64,000 nt of DNA, from contig NZ_MRTH01000026.1 in assembly GCF_001956045.1 (NCBI RefSeq), positions 1-64,000 on the forward strand, in the 5' to 3' direction. Shown here piece by piece: positions 25,389-34,697 of this stretch. A program made the position numbers and the translations under genes. This stretch comes from Paenibacillus sp. FSL H7-0331. Its GTDB lineage: Bacteria; Bacillota; Bacilli; Paenibacillales; NBRC-103111. Numbering within the stretch: the first letter of the stretch is position 1; each line of letters opens with the position of its first letter. Below the pieces are notes generated by a model. That model was not told the origin of the DNA, searched no databases, and worked only from the letters and a program-made list of their open reading frames with translations.

Positions 25389-27944
25389 ATGAATACCAAG
25401 AATCCTTATTCAACTATCGGGTTGCCGCTGGAAATCGAGCGTTTAAGCGAGCTTGCTTATAATTTGTGGTTTAGCTGGAACGATGAGGCCAAGGCCCTAT
25501 TTTCCCTTATTGATCCCAAGCGATGGGAACAGACTCTGCATAATCCCGTACGCCTGCTGTTGGAAACCGATTCCGAGGTTTGGAGCGCTTTAAGTAAGGA
25601 CGGTCCTTTTCTTGAGCAATATGAGCGCGTTTGTCAGCAGTGGGATGCTTACCTCAGTGATACCACCTGGTTTCAAAAAAGCTACCCCGAGCATCTCCAG
25701 CACCGTATCGCTTACTTTTCCGCCGAGTTCGGTTTTCATGAATCCTTGCAGATTTACTCCGGTGGTCTTGGCATATTGGCTGGAGACCATTGTAAATCGG
25801 CAAGTGATCTGGGTATTCCGTTAGTCGGCGTTGGACTTCTATATAAACGCGGTTACTTTATGCAAAAAATCAATCAGAATGGCCAGCAGCAGGCTGAACA
25901 GATCGTCTATGATTTTAACCATCTGCCCATCCTTCCCGTATCCAATAACAATGGAGAACAGCTCGTTATCACCATTTCTATTGCTGATCGTACGGTCCAT
26001 CTTCGAATCTGGCAAGCCCGGATTGGACGCAATTCCGTGTATTTACTCGATTCTGATGTGGAAGGCAACAGTCCCTGGGATCGTGAATTAACTGCTCAGC
26101 TGTATGGCGGCGACCAGGATATTCGCATTGCGCAGGAGCTGCTGCTCGGTATGGGTGGTGTTAAGGCACTTCGGGCGCTTGAGCTGCCAACAGCGGTTTA
26201 TCATATTAATGAGGGCCACGCGGCCTTTCAGGCTTTTGAAAGAATCCGCGAGCAGCTCGAAAATGGCGTTCCCTTCCATATTGCTCTGGAGGTTATTCGC
26301 TCCAGCTCCATTTTCACAACGCATACACCTGTTCCTGCTGGCCACGATGCGTTCACCCAAAGTATGGTTGAATATTATTGCAGCAGCTTGTTGAATCGTT
26401 GGAACGCCCACAGGCATGAATTCCTGCAGCTCGGCATGGACGAAGCCAAGCAGCTGTTCAACATGACACACCTGGCTCTGAATACAGCCGCATTGCGCAA
26501 TGGTGTTAGTAAGCTGCACGGTGAAGTATCACGGGATATGTTCCGATCGTTTCACAACAACATTGGCGTTCAGGAGGTACCGATCCATCATATTACCAAT
26601 GGTGTCCACATGCCGACCTGGCTCGCTCCAGAGCTGAAGGAGCTGTACAGCCGGTTTCTGCCTGGAAGATGGCTGGAGGATCAAACGAGCGGCAACCTCT
26701 GGAAGTCATTGGAGCTAATTCCTGCCGAGTCCTTGTGGGAGACTCATGTGGCGCTCAAGGAGCGTATGATCCGGTTTGCCCGCAGCAATCTCCGTGAACA
26801 GTTTACTAGAAACGGCCAACCTGCCGAGATCATTGAAGGTGTACATAGCTATCTATCTGCACGAGCGCTAACTATCGGCTTCGCACGCCGGTTTGCCACA
26901 TACAAGCGGGCCAATCTTATATTTAGCGATTTGGATCGTTTGGACAGGCTGGTCAATGATCCCGAACGTCCGGTGCAATTTCTGTTTGCAGGTAAAGCCC
27001 ACCCTGCTGATCAGCCTGGCCAGGACATGATTCGCGACATTTATCGCGTGTCCCAAATGAATCGTTTTCGCGGCAAAATTATTTTGCTTGAAAATTACGA
27101 TATGAATATGGCCCGTCATCTGGTTCAAGGTGTAGATGTTTGGCTCAACAATCCGCGCCGTCCTTACGAAGCAAGCGGCACCAGCGGTCAGAAAGCAGCC
27201 ATGAACGGTGTCATCAACTTCAGTATTCTGGATGGTTGGTGGGAAGAAGGCTATAACGGCACCAATGGCTGGAGCATCGAAGGTAATAATGAGGCGGATT
27301 GGCATACTCAGGAGCTTGAGAACACCGAATCCATCTACCGTCAGCTTGAGCAGGAAATTGTTCCTCTCTACTACAATGAAGGCAAGCTGCCTACGCAATG
27401 GGTAGACCGGATGAAGCAATCCATTCAGTCCCTTGCTCCTGTATACAATACCGACCGCATGGTGATGGATTATACCAACAAAGCTTACATGCCTTCTCTA
27501 AAGAGAACATTGCAATTTTTGGATAATGACTATGATCTGGTCACCAAAGTCGCGGATTATAAAAGGTTTATCATTTCCAATTGGCACCATGTCCGATTTA
27601 TTGAAATTCGTGATGATGTCAATGGACAATCTGCCGAATTCGCTGCCAAAGCCTCCAATGACAAGAAACAGGGATTGAAGGAAGTGACTGCAACCCTCTC
27701 GTTCGGACCCATTTGGTATAAGGATACGGTCGTTGAAATTGTTTACTATGAGCAGCGCGGCGAGGATTGGTATCCCGTTGTGATTCAGATGGAGCCGAGT
27801 CGGGAGCTCGATAACCGTGTTGTCCAGTTTAAGGCTGTCATTGCTTCCCATCTGCAGCATCTGACCCACTACACCATAAGGATCAGGCCGATCAGCCCAA
27901 GCTTTGTCAGCTCCTTTGAACTGCCATTGGTCACAACGACTTAA
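25389..27944 (+). CDS. glgP: Alpha-glucan (glycogen) phosphorylase, short-N-terminus type
   Basis: 851 residues. It belongs to the GT35 subtype with a DUF3417-like start (LSELAYNLWFSWNDEAKALF). Seen are IAYFSAEFG, the histidine segment TTHTPVPAGHDAF, NPRRPYEASGTSGQKAAMNG with the pyridoxal-phosphate lysine region near residue 600, and DGWWEEGYNG. It releases glucose-1-phosphate from stored glucan in the cytoplasm. The C-terminal 100 residues form an extra beta-rich domain. No other glycogen gene is nearby, so it is probably not part of a glg operon here. Confidence 0.9.
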   Translation: MNTKNPYSTIGLPLEIERLSELAYNLWFSWNDEAKALFSLIDPKRWEQTLHNPVRLLLETDSEVWSALSKDGPFLEQYERVCQQWDAYLSDTTWFQKSYPEHLQHRIAYFSAEFGFHESLQIYSGGLGILAGDHCKSASDLGIPLVGVGLLYKRGYFMQKINQNGQQQAEQIVYDFNHLPILPVSNNNGEQLVITISIADRTVHLRIWQARIGRNSVYLLDSDVEGNSPWDRELTAQLYGGDQDIRIAQELLLGMGGVKALRALELPTAVYHINEGHAAFQAFERIREQLENGVPFHIALEVIRSSSIFTTHTPVPAGHDAFTQSMVEYYCSSLLNRWNAHRHEFLQLGMDEAKQLFNMTHLALNTAALRNGVSKLHGEVSRDMFRSFHNNIGVQEVPIHHITNGVHMPTWLAPELKELYSRFLPGRWLEDQTSGNLWKSLELIPAESLWETHVALKERMIRFARSNLREQFTRNGQPAEIIEGVHSYLSARALTIGFARRFATYKRANLIFSDLDRLDRLVNDPERPVQFLFAGKAHPADQPGQDMIRDIYRVSQMNRFRGKIILLENYDMNMARHLVQGVDVWLNNPRRPYEASGTSGQKAAMNGVINFSILDGWWEEGYNGTNGWSIEGNNEADWHTQELENTESIYRQLEQEIVPLYYNEGKLPTQWVDRMKQSIQSLAPVYNTDRMVMDYTNKAYMPSLKRTLQFLDNDYDLVTKVADYKRFIISNWHHVRFIEIRDDVNGQSAEFAAKASNDKKQGLKEVTATLSFGPIWYKDTVVEIVYYEQRGEDWYPVVIQMEPSRELDNRVVQFKAVIASHLQHLTHYTIRIRPISPSFVSSFELPLVTTT

Positions 27945-28112
27945 TTAGCCTGACGCAACTCCTTCATCTTCACCCGCTTCGCCCTTCAATCGGCATTTAG
28001 CTGCTGATCTGAGGGGCGTTTGTACTTTCGTCGCTTGCCGCCATTGTGTTATCCGTCAATATTGATTATGATGGAATTATCGTTTCACAAATAACTGATT
28101 AATGGTGATTGA

Positions 28113-28790
28113 ATGAATTGGGATCAAGCTTTAGCGCTGGAAATCGTTGTCCCCAAGATGAGCATAAGTCTTATTATCGTAGGTAAGACCAAGGAAGGCC
28201 TGCCCTTCTGCTATGAGGACAATTTCACTTTGCAACAAGTCAATGCTGAGCAGATGGTCACCACTATAGAGTTTCATACCTGGAACCCGCTAGAACAGCT
28301 GCAGGATATTGGTTTTATCGAAATCTCGTTCCGTGAACGAGGTATTTTGTATTACGCTTTTGTTGAACTGCTCCACCAATCCGTAAGCCAAGCTGTATGC
28401 TCACTAACCTTATCCGTCCCTCATGAATTCCGTACCTTTCAGAATCGCAGAGCTAACCGAATTCAGCTTGATGCCCGCACTCCTCTGACCTGTAGAGTGA
28501 TCGGAGTACGCAAAACCGCTTCCTATCAAGGCGAAGCCTTTTCCGGATTTATTCACGATATCTCCGCAGTTGGACTTTCTTTTGTAACCAATACGCGAAT
28601 ATTTTATCCTTTGTTTCTTGAGCTTAGCTTTGAACTACCTGATGATCCACATTCCTATGTACTGCACGGTGAAATCGTCAGGGTATCCAATTATGCCCAT
28701 GACTCCTATCGGTTTGCTGTTGAATTCCGCGATATCCCTGAGGCCACAGCACAGCTCATTAATGAATATTGCTCACGAGCCCAGCTGTAA
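28113..28790 (+). CDS. PilZ-domain cyclic di-GMP receptor, YcgR-like
   Basis: 225 residues. An N-terminal YcgR-type domain (about 15-105) precedes a PilZ domain with both ligand motifs: RxxxR in RRANRIQLDAR (about 113-123) and the D-x-S-x-x-G motif in HDISAVGLSF. It should bind cyclic di-GMP and control motility or surface polysaccharide. The ribosome binding site is weak (GGTGATT). A hairpin immediately follows the stop, then the tandem repeats that precede nadK. Confidence 0.85.
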   Translation: MNWDQALALEIVVPKMSISLIIVGKTKEGLPFCYEDNFTLQQVNAEQMVTTIEFHTWNPLEQLQDIGFIEISFRERGILYYAFVELLHQSVSQAVCSLTLSVPHEFRTFQNRRANRIQLDARTPLTCRVIGVRKTASYQGEAFSGFIHDISAVGLSFVTNTRIFYPLFLELSFELPDDPHSYVLHGEIVRVSNYAHDSYRFAVEFRDIPEATAQLINEYCSRAQL

Positions 28791-28792
28791 AA

Positions 28793-28813
28793 GGCTTGTC
28801 CCTTGGACAAGCC
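28793..28813 (+). repeat. Hairpin directly after the PilZ gene
   Basis: Perfect nine-base stem GGCTTGTCC / GGACAAGCC with a three-base loop, two bases after the stop codon. No T-tract follows, so it may be a 3' stabilising hairpin or a diverged first unit of the repeats at 28831. Confidence 0.5.
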
Positions 28814-28830
28814 CATAGAATATGTAGGAC

Positions 28831-28956
28831 ATGCTTACGATGTGGGCTTTCCATTCGGAAAGCCCTTAGGAAATGCTTACGATGATGGCTTTCCATTCGG
28901 AAAGCCCTTAGGGTATGCTTACGATGTTGGCTTTCCATTCGGAAAGCCCTTAGGAG
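28831..28956 (+). repeat. Three tandem 42-bp SD-linked hairpin repeats before nadK
   Basis: Units at 28831-28872, 28873-28914 and 28915-28956. Each reads ATGCTTACGATG, then a stem of GGCTTTCC / GGAAAGCC around ATTC, then CCTTAGG. The last unit ends in AGGAGG, the ribosome binding site of nadK. The 42-base unit keeps one frame open, which makes a false N-terminal extension for nadK. Related units occur before yutD, yunB and two permease genes. Confidence 0.85.
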
Positions 28957-28964
28957 GAAATGAT

Positions 28965-29780
28965 TTGAAATATAATGTTATACATCGCGGTGATGATATA
29001 TCGTTCCGCCTCATGCAGACGTTCCATCAGCTGGTCGAGAAATACGACCTTGTTCATGAAGAGGAGAATCCTGATCTGGTGCTCTCTATCGGAGGCGACG
29101 GTACCCTTCTCCACGCTTTTCATCAATATAAGGATCAATTGGAAACGACCGCATTTGTAGGTATTCATACCGGCAGGCTTGGTTTTTTTGCGGATTGGAA
29201 GCCGGATGAAGTCGAATTATTAGCCGAGCTGATTGGCGAAAGTGCGGAGCAAAACGATCTTCGTATCGTCAAATATCCGTTGGTAGAAATTCAGATTACG
29301 ACTCCTCTCGGAATCGAAACGCAGCTGGCGCTGAATGAATTCACGTTGAAGGGCATTGACGCTACGCTGACCGCTCAGCTGCATATCAATGACGAACCGT
29401 TGGAAACCTTCCGTGGCGACGGTATCTGTATTTCGACCCCAGCAGGCAGCACGGCGTATAATAAAAGCTTGGGCGGGGCTATTGTCCACCCTTCTCTGGA
29501 TGCTATTCAGATTGCCGAGATCGCGTCGATCAACAACCGTGTGTATCGTACTCTGGGGTCTGCCATTATTTTGCCTAAGCATCATCACTGCGATATTTAC
29601 CCTCGGGCGAGCCAAAACATACTACTTTCACTCGATCATGTGTATACCCAGCGTAATGATATTTTATCGATCAGAAGCATGGTAGCGGCAGGCAAAAAGG
29701 TTAAGTTCGCGCGTTTTCGTCCATTCCCCTTTTGGAGCCGTGTCCGTGAAGCGTTCATTGGCTACGAATCAGTTCAATAA
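28965..29780 (+). CDS. nadK: NAD kinase
   Basis: 271 residues. It phosphorylates NAD to NADP with ATP or polyphosphate in the cytoplasm. The signature GGDGT is at residues 43-47, followed by GIHTGRLGFF, LNEFTLKG and the GSTAYNKSLGG segment. The TTG at 28965 is chosen because AGGAGG lies 7 bases upstream and the family begins with this strand; the longer frame from 28803 only translates the hairpin repeats. It is transcribed with or after the PilZ gene and convergent with the AraC gene. Confidence 0.9.
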   Translation: MKYNVIHRGDDISFRLMQTFHQLVEKYDLVHEEENPDLVLSIGGDGTLLHAFHQYKDQLETTAFVGIHTGRLGFFADWKPDEVELLAELIGESAEQNDLRIVKYPLVEIQITTPLGIETQLALNEFTLKGIDATLTAQLHINDEPLETFRGDGICISTPAGSTAYNKSLGGAIVHPSLDAIQIAEIASINNRVYRTLGSAIILPKHHHCDIYPRASQNILLSLDHVYTQRNDILSIRSMVAAGKKVKFARFRPFPFWSRVREAFIGYESVQ

Positions 29781-29806
29781 ACTGGTTACAACAACTCATA
29801 ACTCCG

Positions 29807-32140
29807 CTATTTTTTGTGAAGTGTCCGATAATGGTGCGGGGTTATGCCCTCATGCTTTTTGAACAGGCGAATAAAGGTCGTTCTGCTATAAATGCCAACC
29901 TTTTGCGAGATGTCGCTGATCGTCCAATTCGTTGACAGCAGCAACTCCTTGGCTTTGGTCATGCGGAATTGACTAATGTATGTCGAGAGATGAACGCCTG
30001 TTTTCTCATGGAAAGCCCGCGAAATATATTTCGTGGAAACCCCCATTTCATTAGCTATTTTCTCCAAATATAAATCATGATGATAATTGTCCTCAATATA
30101 GTGCTTGATCATTGCAGCGAGCGAACTGGATTTTCCCTGCTCCTGATCCTCGGTATACTCAATTACGTTTTCAAAAAAATGAAGCAGCAGCCGTTTCTTT
30201 TCTTCAACTCCCAAATAAAGGTCAGACTTTTTATCCAGTGCCGCGTGCTCCTGCTCCGTAATCAAATCGTGTGCATTCAAACCGTTTTCCCCCAGAAAGC
30301 GGCATCCGGTATAGTAAATAGCCGATAAAAGTGAAGATACAGCGGCATGTGAAACGTTCAATCTGTTCTTGTGAAGAAGGTCATCGATTTTGTTCGTCAG
30401 GCTTTCAAGATTCCGCGTCTTCAGGCAGTTGATGATCATGTTCTCATCAATAAAGGAGTACGCATACTGCGTAACCGCAGGCGGCAGCTGCTGCGCATCG
30501 ATCATTTGAAAATCCTTCTGCGGGTCCGCTGCTTCCAAGGCATGCACCGCATCCGTATAAGATTTGACCAGCCCCTGCATCCCGGTATGGACGGTTCCTA
30601 TGCCAATATGAATATAGCAATACTGCGAGTCATAACGAAACGTATCCAGCAGCTGCTTCAGCCCGTCCTTGACCTGCTGCAGACTGTCCTCCATGTCCCG
30701 CACATTGATGGCACAAGTGTACAGACACTCCCGCTCCTCCAAAATATAGGCGTTCACATGCGGCTGGATCAGCCCCCATACGATCTTCTTAAGCTTATCC
30801 AAAATAATCAGCCGTTCCGTATCCTGAATATCATCATAAAAAGCCGGCTTCAGTCCGAATTGGATGTAACAGCACATGTATGCCGGATGAATGAATTGAA
30901 CCTGCTCAGCCAGCATTTTATGGAGCTCCTTCTCATTGATTGCTGTACTGCCCTGTACATAATTCAGCAGCGATTGATCCAGGTATTCCGTGGACTTGAG
31001 CTCAAGCTCATTTTTGAATTTGTGGTTATATTCGATCAATTGATGAATGCCTCTGCCGATCTGCTCAAACTCGTTGGCCGTCCCCGCTCTGCCTGTCGGT
31101 TCTTCTGCGAGCTCACTTTTGCTCATTAAAATATCACGGATGCGTTGAATCGGGTTGTACAGGTTAAAGGTGAAAATGAAGGAAAACAAAATGCCCACCA
31201 CAACAAGAACGAGACAGATCGTCACAATTAAAGTTACAAAATAGTTGATCTGCTCCTTAAAATCGGATACCGGGGTGATCGCGTAATAGTTCCAGCCGTA
31301 GCTTTCAGACTTGATATAATTGACAATATAATGCGTGCTGCCCAGCTTGAATTCACCATACTTGGCGTTGCCGGAGCCGAAATAACCGTTGAGCTCGCTA
31401 AGCATACCGGAGTCCTGCATGCTTTTGTCACTGCTTAGAATGACATTGCCGTTATGGTCGCTCAGGATAAACGAGGTTGAAGGCGTGACAGCATGGTTCA
31501 GAATCGTCCTCTGCAGCATATCGACCGAAAGCGTCGTGACCAGAATCGCTTTATGACCGTTGACCGTATTCATAAAAACGAGCGGAATTACGCTTGTATG
31601 TACACCATTATTGAGCTTCACCTCGGAAACCTGAAGAATCTCAATCGATTTCTCTGTGAGCAGCTTTTGCTTCCAGAATTGCTTATTGTACTGCTGAAAG
31701 GAATACCCCTTATCAAAATAATAATCAAAATCATCCAGACCTGCTGCGGTGTACACCTTCTGATTGTCCGCGAACAAAAACAGATTAACACTCAGGGCAC
31801 TAAGGTTACCGGCGATTTTGGAAAGTGTGTCCGGGATTTCGGCAATGCGTACTCTTTCCTGCAAATTGTATTCATCGTAAGGCAGCAGCAGCGGCCTTTT
31901 TTCATAAAAGAAGTTAATGCTGGTTTCCTGAATGGTACGCATATAAATTTCGATCGTATTGGCCGAGGACTGTAAATTCATTTGCACCTTTTGAGTAAAT
32001 TCATCCTGTAAGCGGTTACTGACATTGATATAAAAAACTGCTCCAATAATAATAATCGGGAGCAGCAAGGAGAGAAAATACAACAGAATGCGAAAAAATA
32101 ATCGGTTTAATCTGGGCATACGTCTAGTCATCCATCGCAT
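29807..32140 (-). CDS. Membrane AraC-family transcriptional regulator
   Basis: About 777 residues. One transmembrane helix near the N-terminus (LFFRILLYFLSLLLPIIIIGAV), a Cache-like extracellular part (about 40-285), a second helix (about 290-315, FVTLIVTICLVLVVVGILFSFIF), a HAMP-like and helical middle, and a C-terminal AraC DNA-binding domain (last 100 residues: IANEMGVSTKYISRAFHEK and ISQKVGIYSRTTFIRLFKKH). It should sense an external ligand and control the sugar locus it ends. Start ATG 32140 follows GAGAGGAAG. Last gene of the five-gene unit from 38260. Confidence 0.85.
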   Translation of the reverse strand: MRWMTRRMPRLNRLFFRILLYFLSLLLPIIIIGAVFYINVSNRLQDEFTQKVQMNLQSSANTIEIYMRTIQETSINFFYEKRPLLLPYDEYNLQERVRIAEIPDTLSKIAGNLSALSVNLFLFADNQKVYTAAGLDDFDYYFDKGYSFQQYNKQFWKQKLLTEKSIEILQVSEVKLNNGVHTSVIPLVFMNTVNGHKAILVTTLSVDMLQRTILNHAVTPSTSFILSDHNGNVILSSDKSMQDSGMLSELNGYFGSGNAKYGEFKLGSTHYIVNYIKSESYGWNYYAITPVSDFKEQINYFVTLIVTICLVLVVVGILFSFIFTFNLYNPIQRIRDILMSKSELAEEPTGRAGTANEFEQIGRGIHQLIEYNHKFKNELELKSTEYLDQSLLNYVQGSTAINEKELHKMLAEQVQFIHPAYMCCYIQFGLKPAFYDDIQDTERLIILDKLKKIVWGLIQPHVNAYILEERECLYTCAINVRDMEDSLQQVKDGLKQLLDTFRYDSQYCYIHIGIGTVHTGMQGLVKSYTDAVHALEAADPQKDFQMIDAQQLPPAVTQYAYSFIDENMIINCLKTRNLESLTNKIDDLLHKNRLNVSHAAVSSLLSAIYYTGCRFLGENGLNAHDLITEQEHAALDKKSDLYLGVEEKKRLLLHFFENVIEYTEDQEQGKSSSLAAMIKHYIEDNYHHDLYLEKIANEMGVSTKYISRAFHEKTGVHLSTYISQFRMTKAKELLLSTNWTISDISQKVGIYSRTTFIRLFKKHEGITPHHYRTLHKK

Positions 32141-32233
32141 TCGTATCTTCCTCTCCCGCTGCCAAGCAGCCATTCATGATGATTCATATCCGTCAAGCTT
32201 ATACTAATGCATCCCAAGTACGAATGTAAATGC

Positions 32234-34645
32234 TTAAAGCTGAGCCGGCTGACGAATGATCCAGATTTCGGCAACGTTCAAACGCTTGAACCCTCTCACG
32301 CGCTGGAACGTCAATTTAATTTGTCCGTCGGCTAACGCCTCCTGCGGGATGGATGACTCATGAATCGTCACCATGCCTTCCCGGACATGAATATCCTCCT
32401 GAATAACATAACGGTCGTTGACCGTCAAACGTACCCAGCAATCCCGGGACAGCTCGGCGTCTACCGTATCACCCACATAGGCGACTTTGACGGTATAGGC
32501 GGAATCCGGGTCCAGATGCTGATAGGTGGCATGAATAGGGGTATCCGCCAGCGCATTCACATGCTGTGCCCAGGCAAGCGGTACGCCGCCCAACGCGCGC
32601 TTTTTCTCTTCGTTCATCCTCAGCAAATAAATCGATGGCGCAACCCGTGGTGAGTGCAAATATCCGGGGTCCTCATAACCGCCCATACCCGGATCTACCC
32701 GACCTGCACTGCGGTAAGATCCCAAATTGTCGTAGCTGCCGCCGGGACCCGGATTCGTCCGACTCAAGGCCTGACGGATATGAAGCAGCCTTGCCTGCTC
32801 ATCAGCCAGCCCACGTACCAGCCTGAACTGTGTACGCAGCCAATTGGCATCATTCAGCGGGGCATCGATCGTATCCATGAATGCTCCCCGATCAACCGCA
32901 ATTGCATAATGACGTTCAACAGTAAGCTGGGAGCCGATATTGGCGAACAGCTCATCAGCGAGCTCGCAGCAGCGCTGCTTGTAGCCTTGAGCAACCGGAG
33001 CCGTATTGGCCTGCTCAAGAACCCGCTCGGCTTGCTCCACGGCATTCAAACTGCCCAGTCTGCCAGCGTCGCGCAGCAGATCCTTGGCCTTATGCTCCAG
33101 CTCCGTTTCATAAATGAGCCGCCGCTTAACGTAGGCATCATAATAGGCGCGGATCAAGCCCATTTGAAAGCGGTACTGGTTCAGTACCTGTGGCCCTCCC
33201 TCCTGCTCCATCTGCATCCACTGCTGTAAGGTCACTTCCACCTGGTCATTGATAATGAGCGGTCCGACCCAATTCTGCTCCAAAGCGAGCAGTCCCTGAG
33301 CCACGCCCTCGGCAACCTCGTTGCCAATGAACAGACGGGCAAAGTCGCGAAGTGTTTCAATCACAGGTGTGTCCGGATTCCAGTCCTGGTCGCTCCACAC
33401 AAATTTGTTCACATCATCGTTAATCCCTTCCGAGTACGATATGTTGCCATCGGCGTATGCAGCAAACTGGTTATGGATATGCTTCTCTGCCAAGGGGCGC
33501 GGGTTATACGATTCTCGGGCCGCTGTCATCGCCAGTGCCAAATCCCAATCCGCGACCGGGTACTGGCAGTGGTAATTATGCGTAATATCCTCATAACGGC
33601 GAATCTGGTATTTCTGTGGGATCCGTTCCCGGTATACGGGCAGCAGCTCATCGATATGCGGTCCGTACACAACGCCGCCAAGCCATTCAGGCTCTTGATT
33701 TACCTGCTCATAAAAGGCCTCAAGCCAAGGTCTTGGCTCATATTTCATCACCTGCGGAGATAGCCATATGCGCGCCTGCGGATGGTAGCGCTGCAGCAGC
33801 TCCGATAGTTCCCCAGACCATTCGAACAGCGGAACCGGATGCATTCCGCCCGGATCACTGCCGGGAATCATCACAGCATCGATCCGCGAAAGCTTGCTGA
33901 AGATCTCCTCCCGCTCCGCCAACTCCCCTCTGCGAACCTCGGGATCTGAATAATCCTCAGCCATATTGGGATACCAGATCCACACATTCAGGCCATAGGA
34001 ATCAATAATCGCTGACAGCTGAATCATCATCTGGAGCGGGTCTACCTTCATCAACGGACCTGTCGCATCATCATCGGTGCGCGGCGGTAAAATTTCAATA
34101 CTGTTCGCTCCGAACAACGCCAGCTCACGAATATACTGTTCATACTGTTCGACGCTCCAAGCGTCATAAGCGTTCGTCTTCGGGCGATAGCCAAGCTGGT
34201 GGCCGCGGATCGGAAAGCTTGGGGAGCTCACCATGTGCGTCTGGACGCTCATGCCAATCGATTGCTCGCTCATCACGGCTTTACGCAGAAACCTCCCTAC
34301 GCCGTACAGAACCCCACGGGCGTCCTTGCCGATGATATACACGATCGTCGTTCCAGCTTGTGCTGCGACATGTACAATGAAGCCTTCAGGCTGTAGACTG
34401 CCGATATCCGCCTCCAGCTCACTCCTATGCAGGATAAGGCTATCCAGAGCTGCTGCTGTGCCCGCGATAATCAGCGGCTGCTGTTGCTGCTGAGGCTCGG
34501 ACGGCAAGCTGTCCAGCTGTGTCCAGGACACTCCTGTTCGCTTCGCGACCTCCTCAATCAGTACCTGTATCGCTTTGGCTTCAGCTCCGCGGGCTGCCGA
34601 GGAAGCAACAACGCGAGCTGCGGATAATTCAATAACCGCTTTCAT
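32234..34645 (-). CDS. Glycoside-hydrolase-like protein with a GH20/GH67-type N-terminal domain
   Basis: 803 residues, no signal peptide, so probably cytoplasmic. Residues 1-140 look like the N-terminal alpha/beta domain found before GH20 and GH67 barrels (IIAGT, GFIVHV, GKDARGVLYGVGRFLRK). A probable TIM barrel follows (about 145-430) with FPIRGHQLGYRPK, WIWYPNMAEDY, MIPGSDPGGMHP and VVYGPHIDELLP; a helical region and a beta-rich C-terminus complete it. I cannot assign a known family or pick the catalytic acids with certainty. It lies 52 bases after the binding-protein gene, so the imported oligosaccharide is its likely substrate. Confidence 0.6.
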   Translation of the reverse strand: MKAVIELSAARVVASSAARGAEAKAIQVLIEEVAKRTGVSWTQLDSLPSEPQQQQQPLIIAGTAAALDSLILHRSELEADIGSLQPEGFIVHVAAQAGTTIVYIIGKDARGVLYGVGRFLRKAVMSEQSIGMSVQTHMVSSPSFPIRGHQLGYRPKTNAYDAWSVEQYEQYIRELALFGANSIEILPPRTDDDATGPLMKVDPLQMMIQLSAIIDSYGLNVWIWYPNMAEDYSDPEVRRGELAEREEIFSKLSRIDAVMIPGSDPGGMHPVPLFEWSGELSELLQRYHPQARIWLSPQVMKYEPRPWLEAFYEQVNQEPEWLGGVVYGPHIDELLPVYRERIPQKYQIRRYEDITHNYHCQYPVADWDLALAMTAARESYNPRPLAEKHIHNQFAAYADGNISYSEGINDDVNKFVWSDQDWNPDTPVIETLRDFARLFIGNEVAEGVAQGLLALEQNWVGPLIINDQVEVTLQQWMQMEQEGGPQVLNQYRFQMGLIRAYYDAYVKRRLIYETELEHKAKDLLRDAGRLGSLNAVEQAERVLEQANTAPVAQGYKQRCCELADELFANIGSQLTVERHYAIAVDRGAFMDTIDAPLNDANWLRTQFRLVRGLADEQARLLHIRQALSRTNPGPGGSYDNLGSYRSAGRVDPGMGGYEDPGYLHSPRVAPSIYLLRMNEEKKRALGGVPLAWAQHVNALADTPIHATYQHLDPDSAYTVKVAYVGDTVDAELSRDCWVRLTVNDRYVIQEDIHVREGMVTIHESSIPQEALADGQIKLTFQRVRGFKRLNVAEIWIIRQPAQL

Positions 34646-34697
34646 TTATATCCCCTGCTTTTCCTATTGGATTTATATAATTGGGTGCCTTTTATTG

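Noticed and set aside
28831..28956. CRISPR-like direct repeats
   Set aside because: Units are contiguous without spacers, contain hairpins ending in a ribosome binding site, and no cas genes are present.
28803..28964. N-terminal extension of NAD kinase encoded by tandem repeats
   Set aside because: The TTG at 28965 has a perfect RBS 7 bases upstream and matches where NAD kinases begin; the repeats are non-coding hairpins seen before unrelated genes.
30371..31129. 252-codon plus-strand frame inside the AraC regulator gene
   Set aside because: Shadow frame opposite a well-supported gene; no RBS and biased composition.
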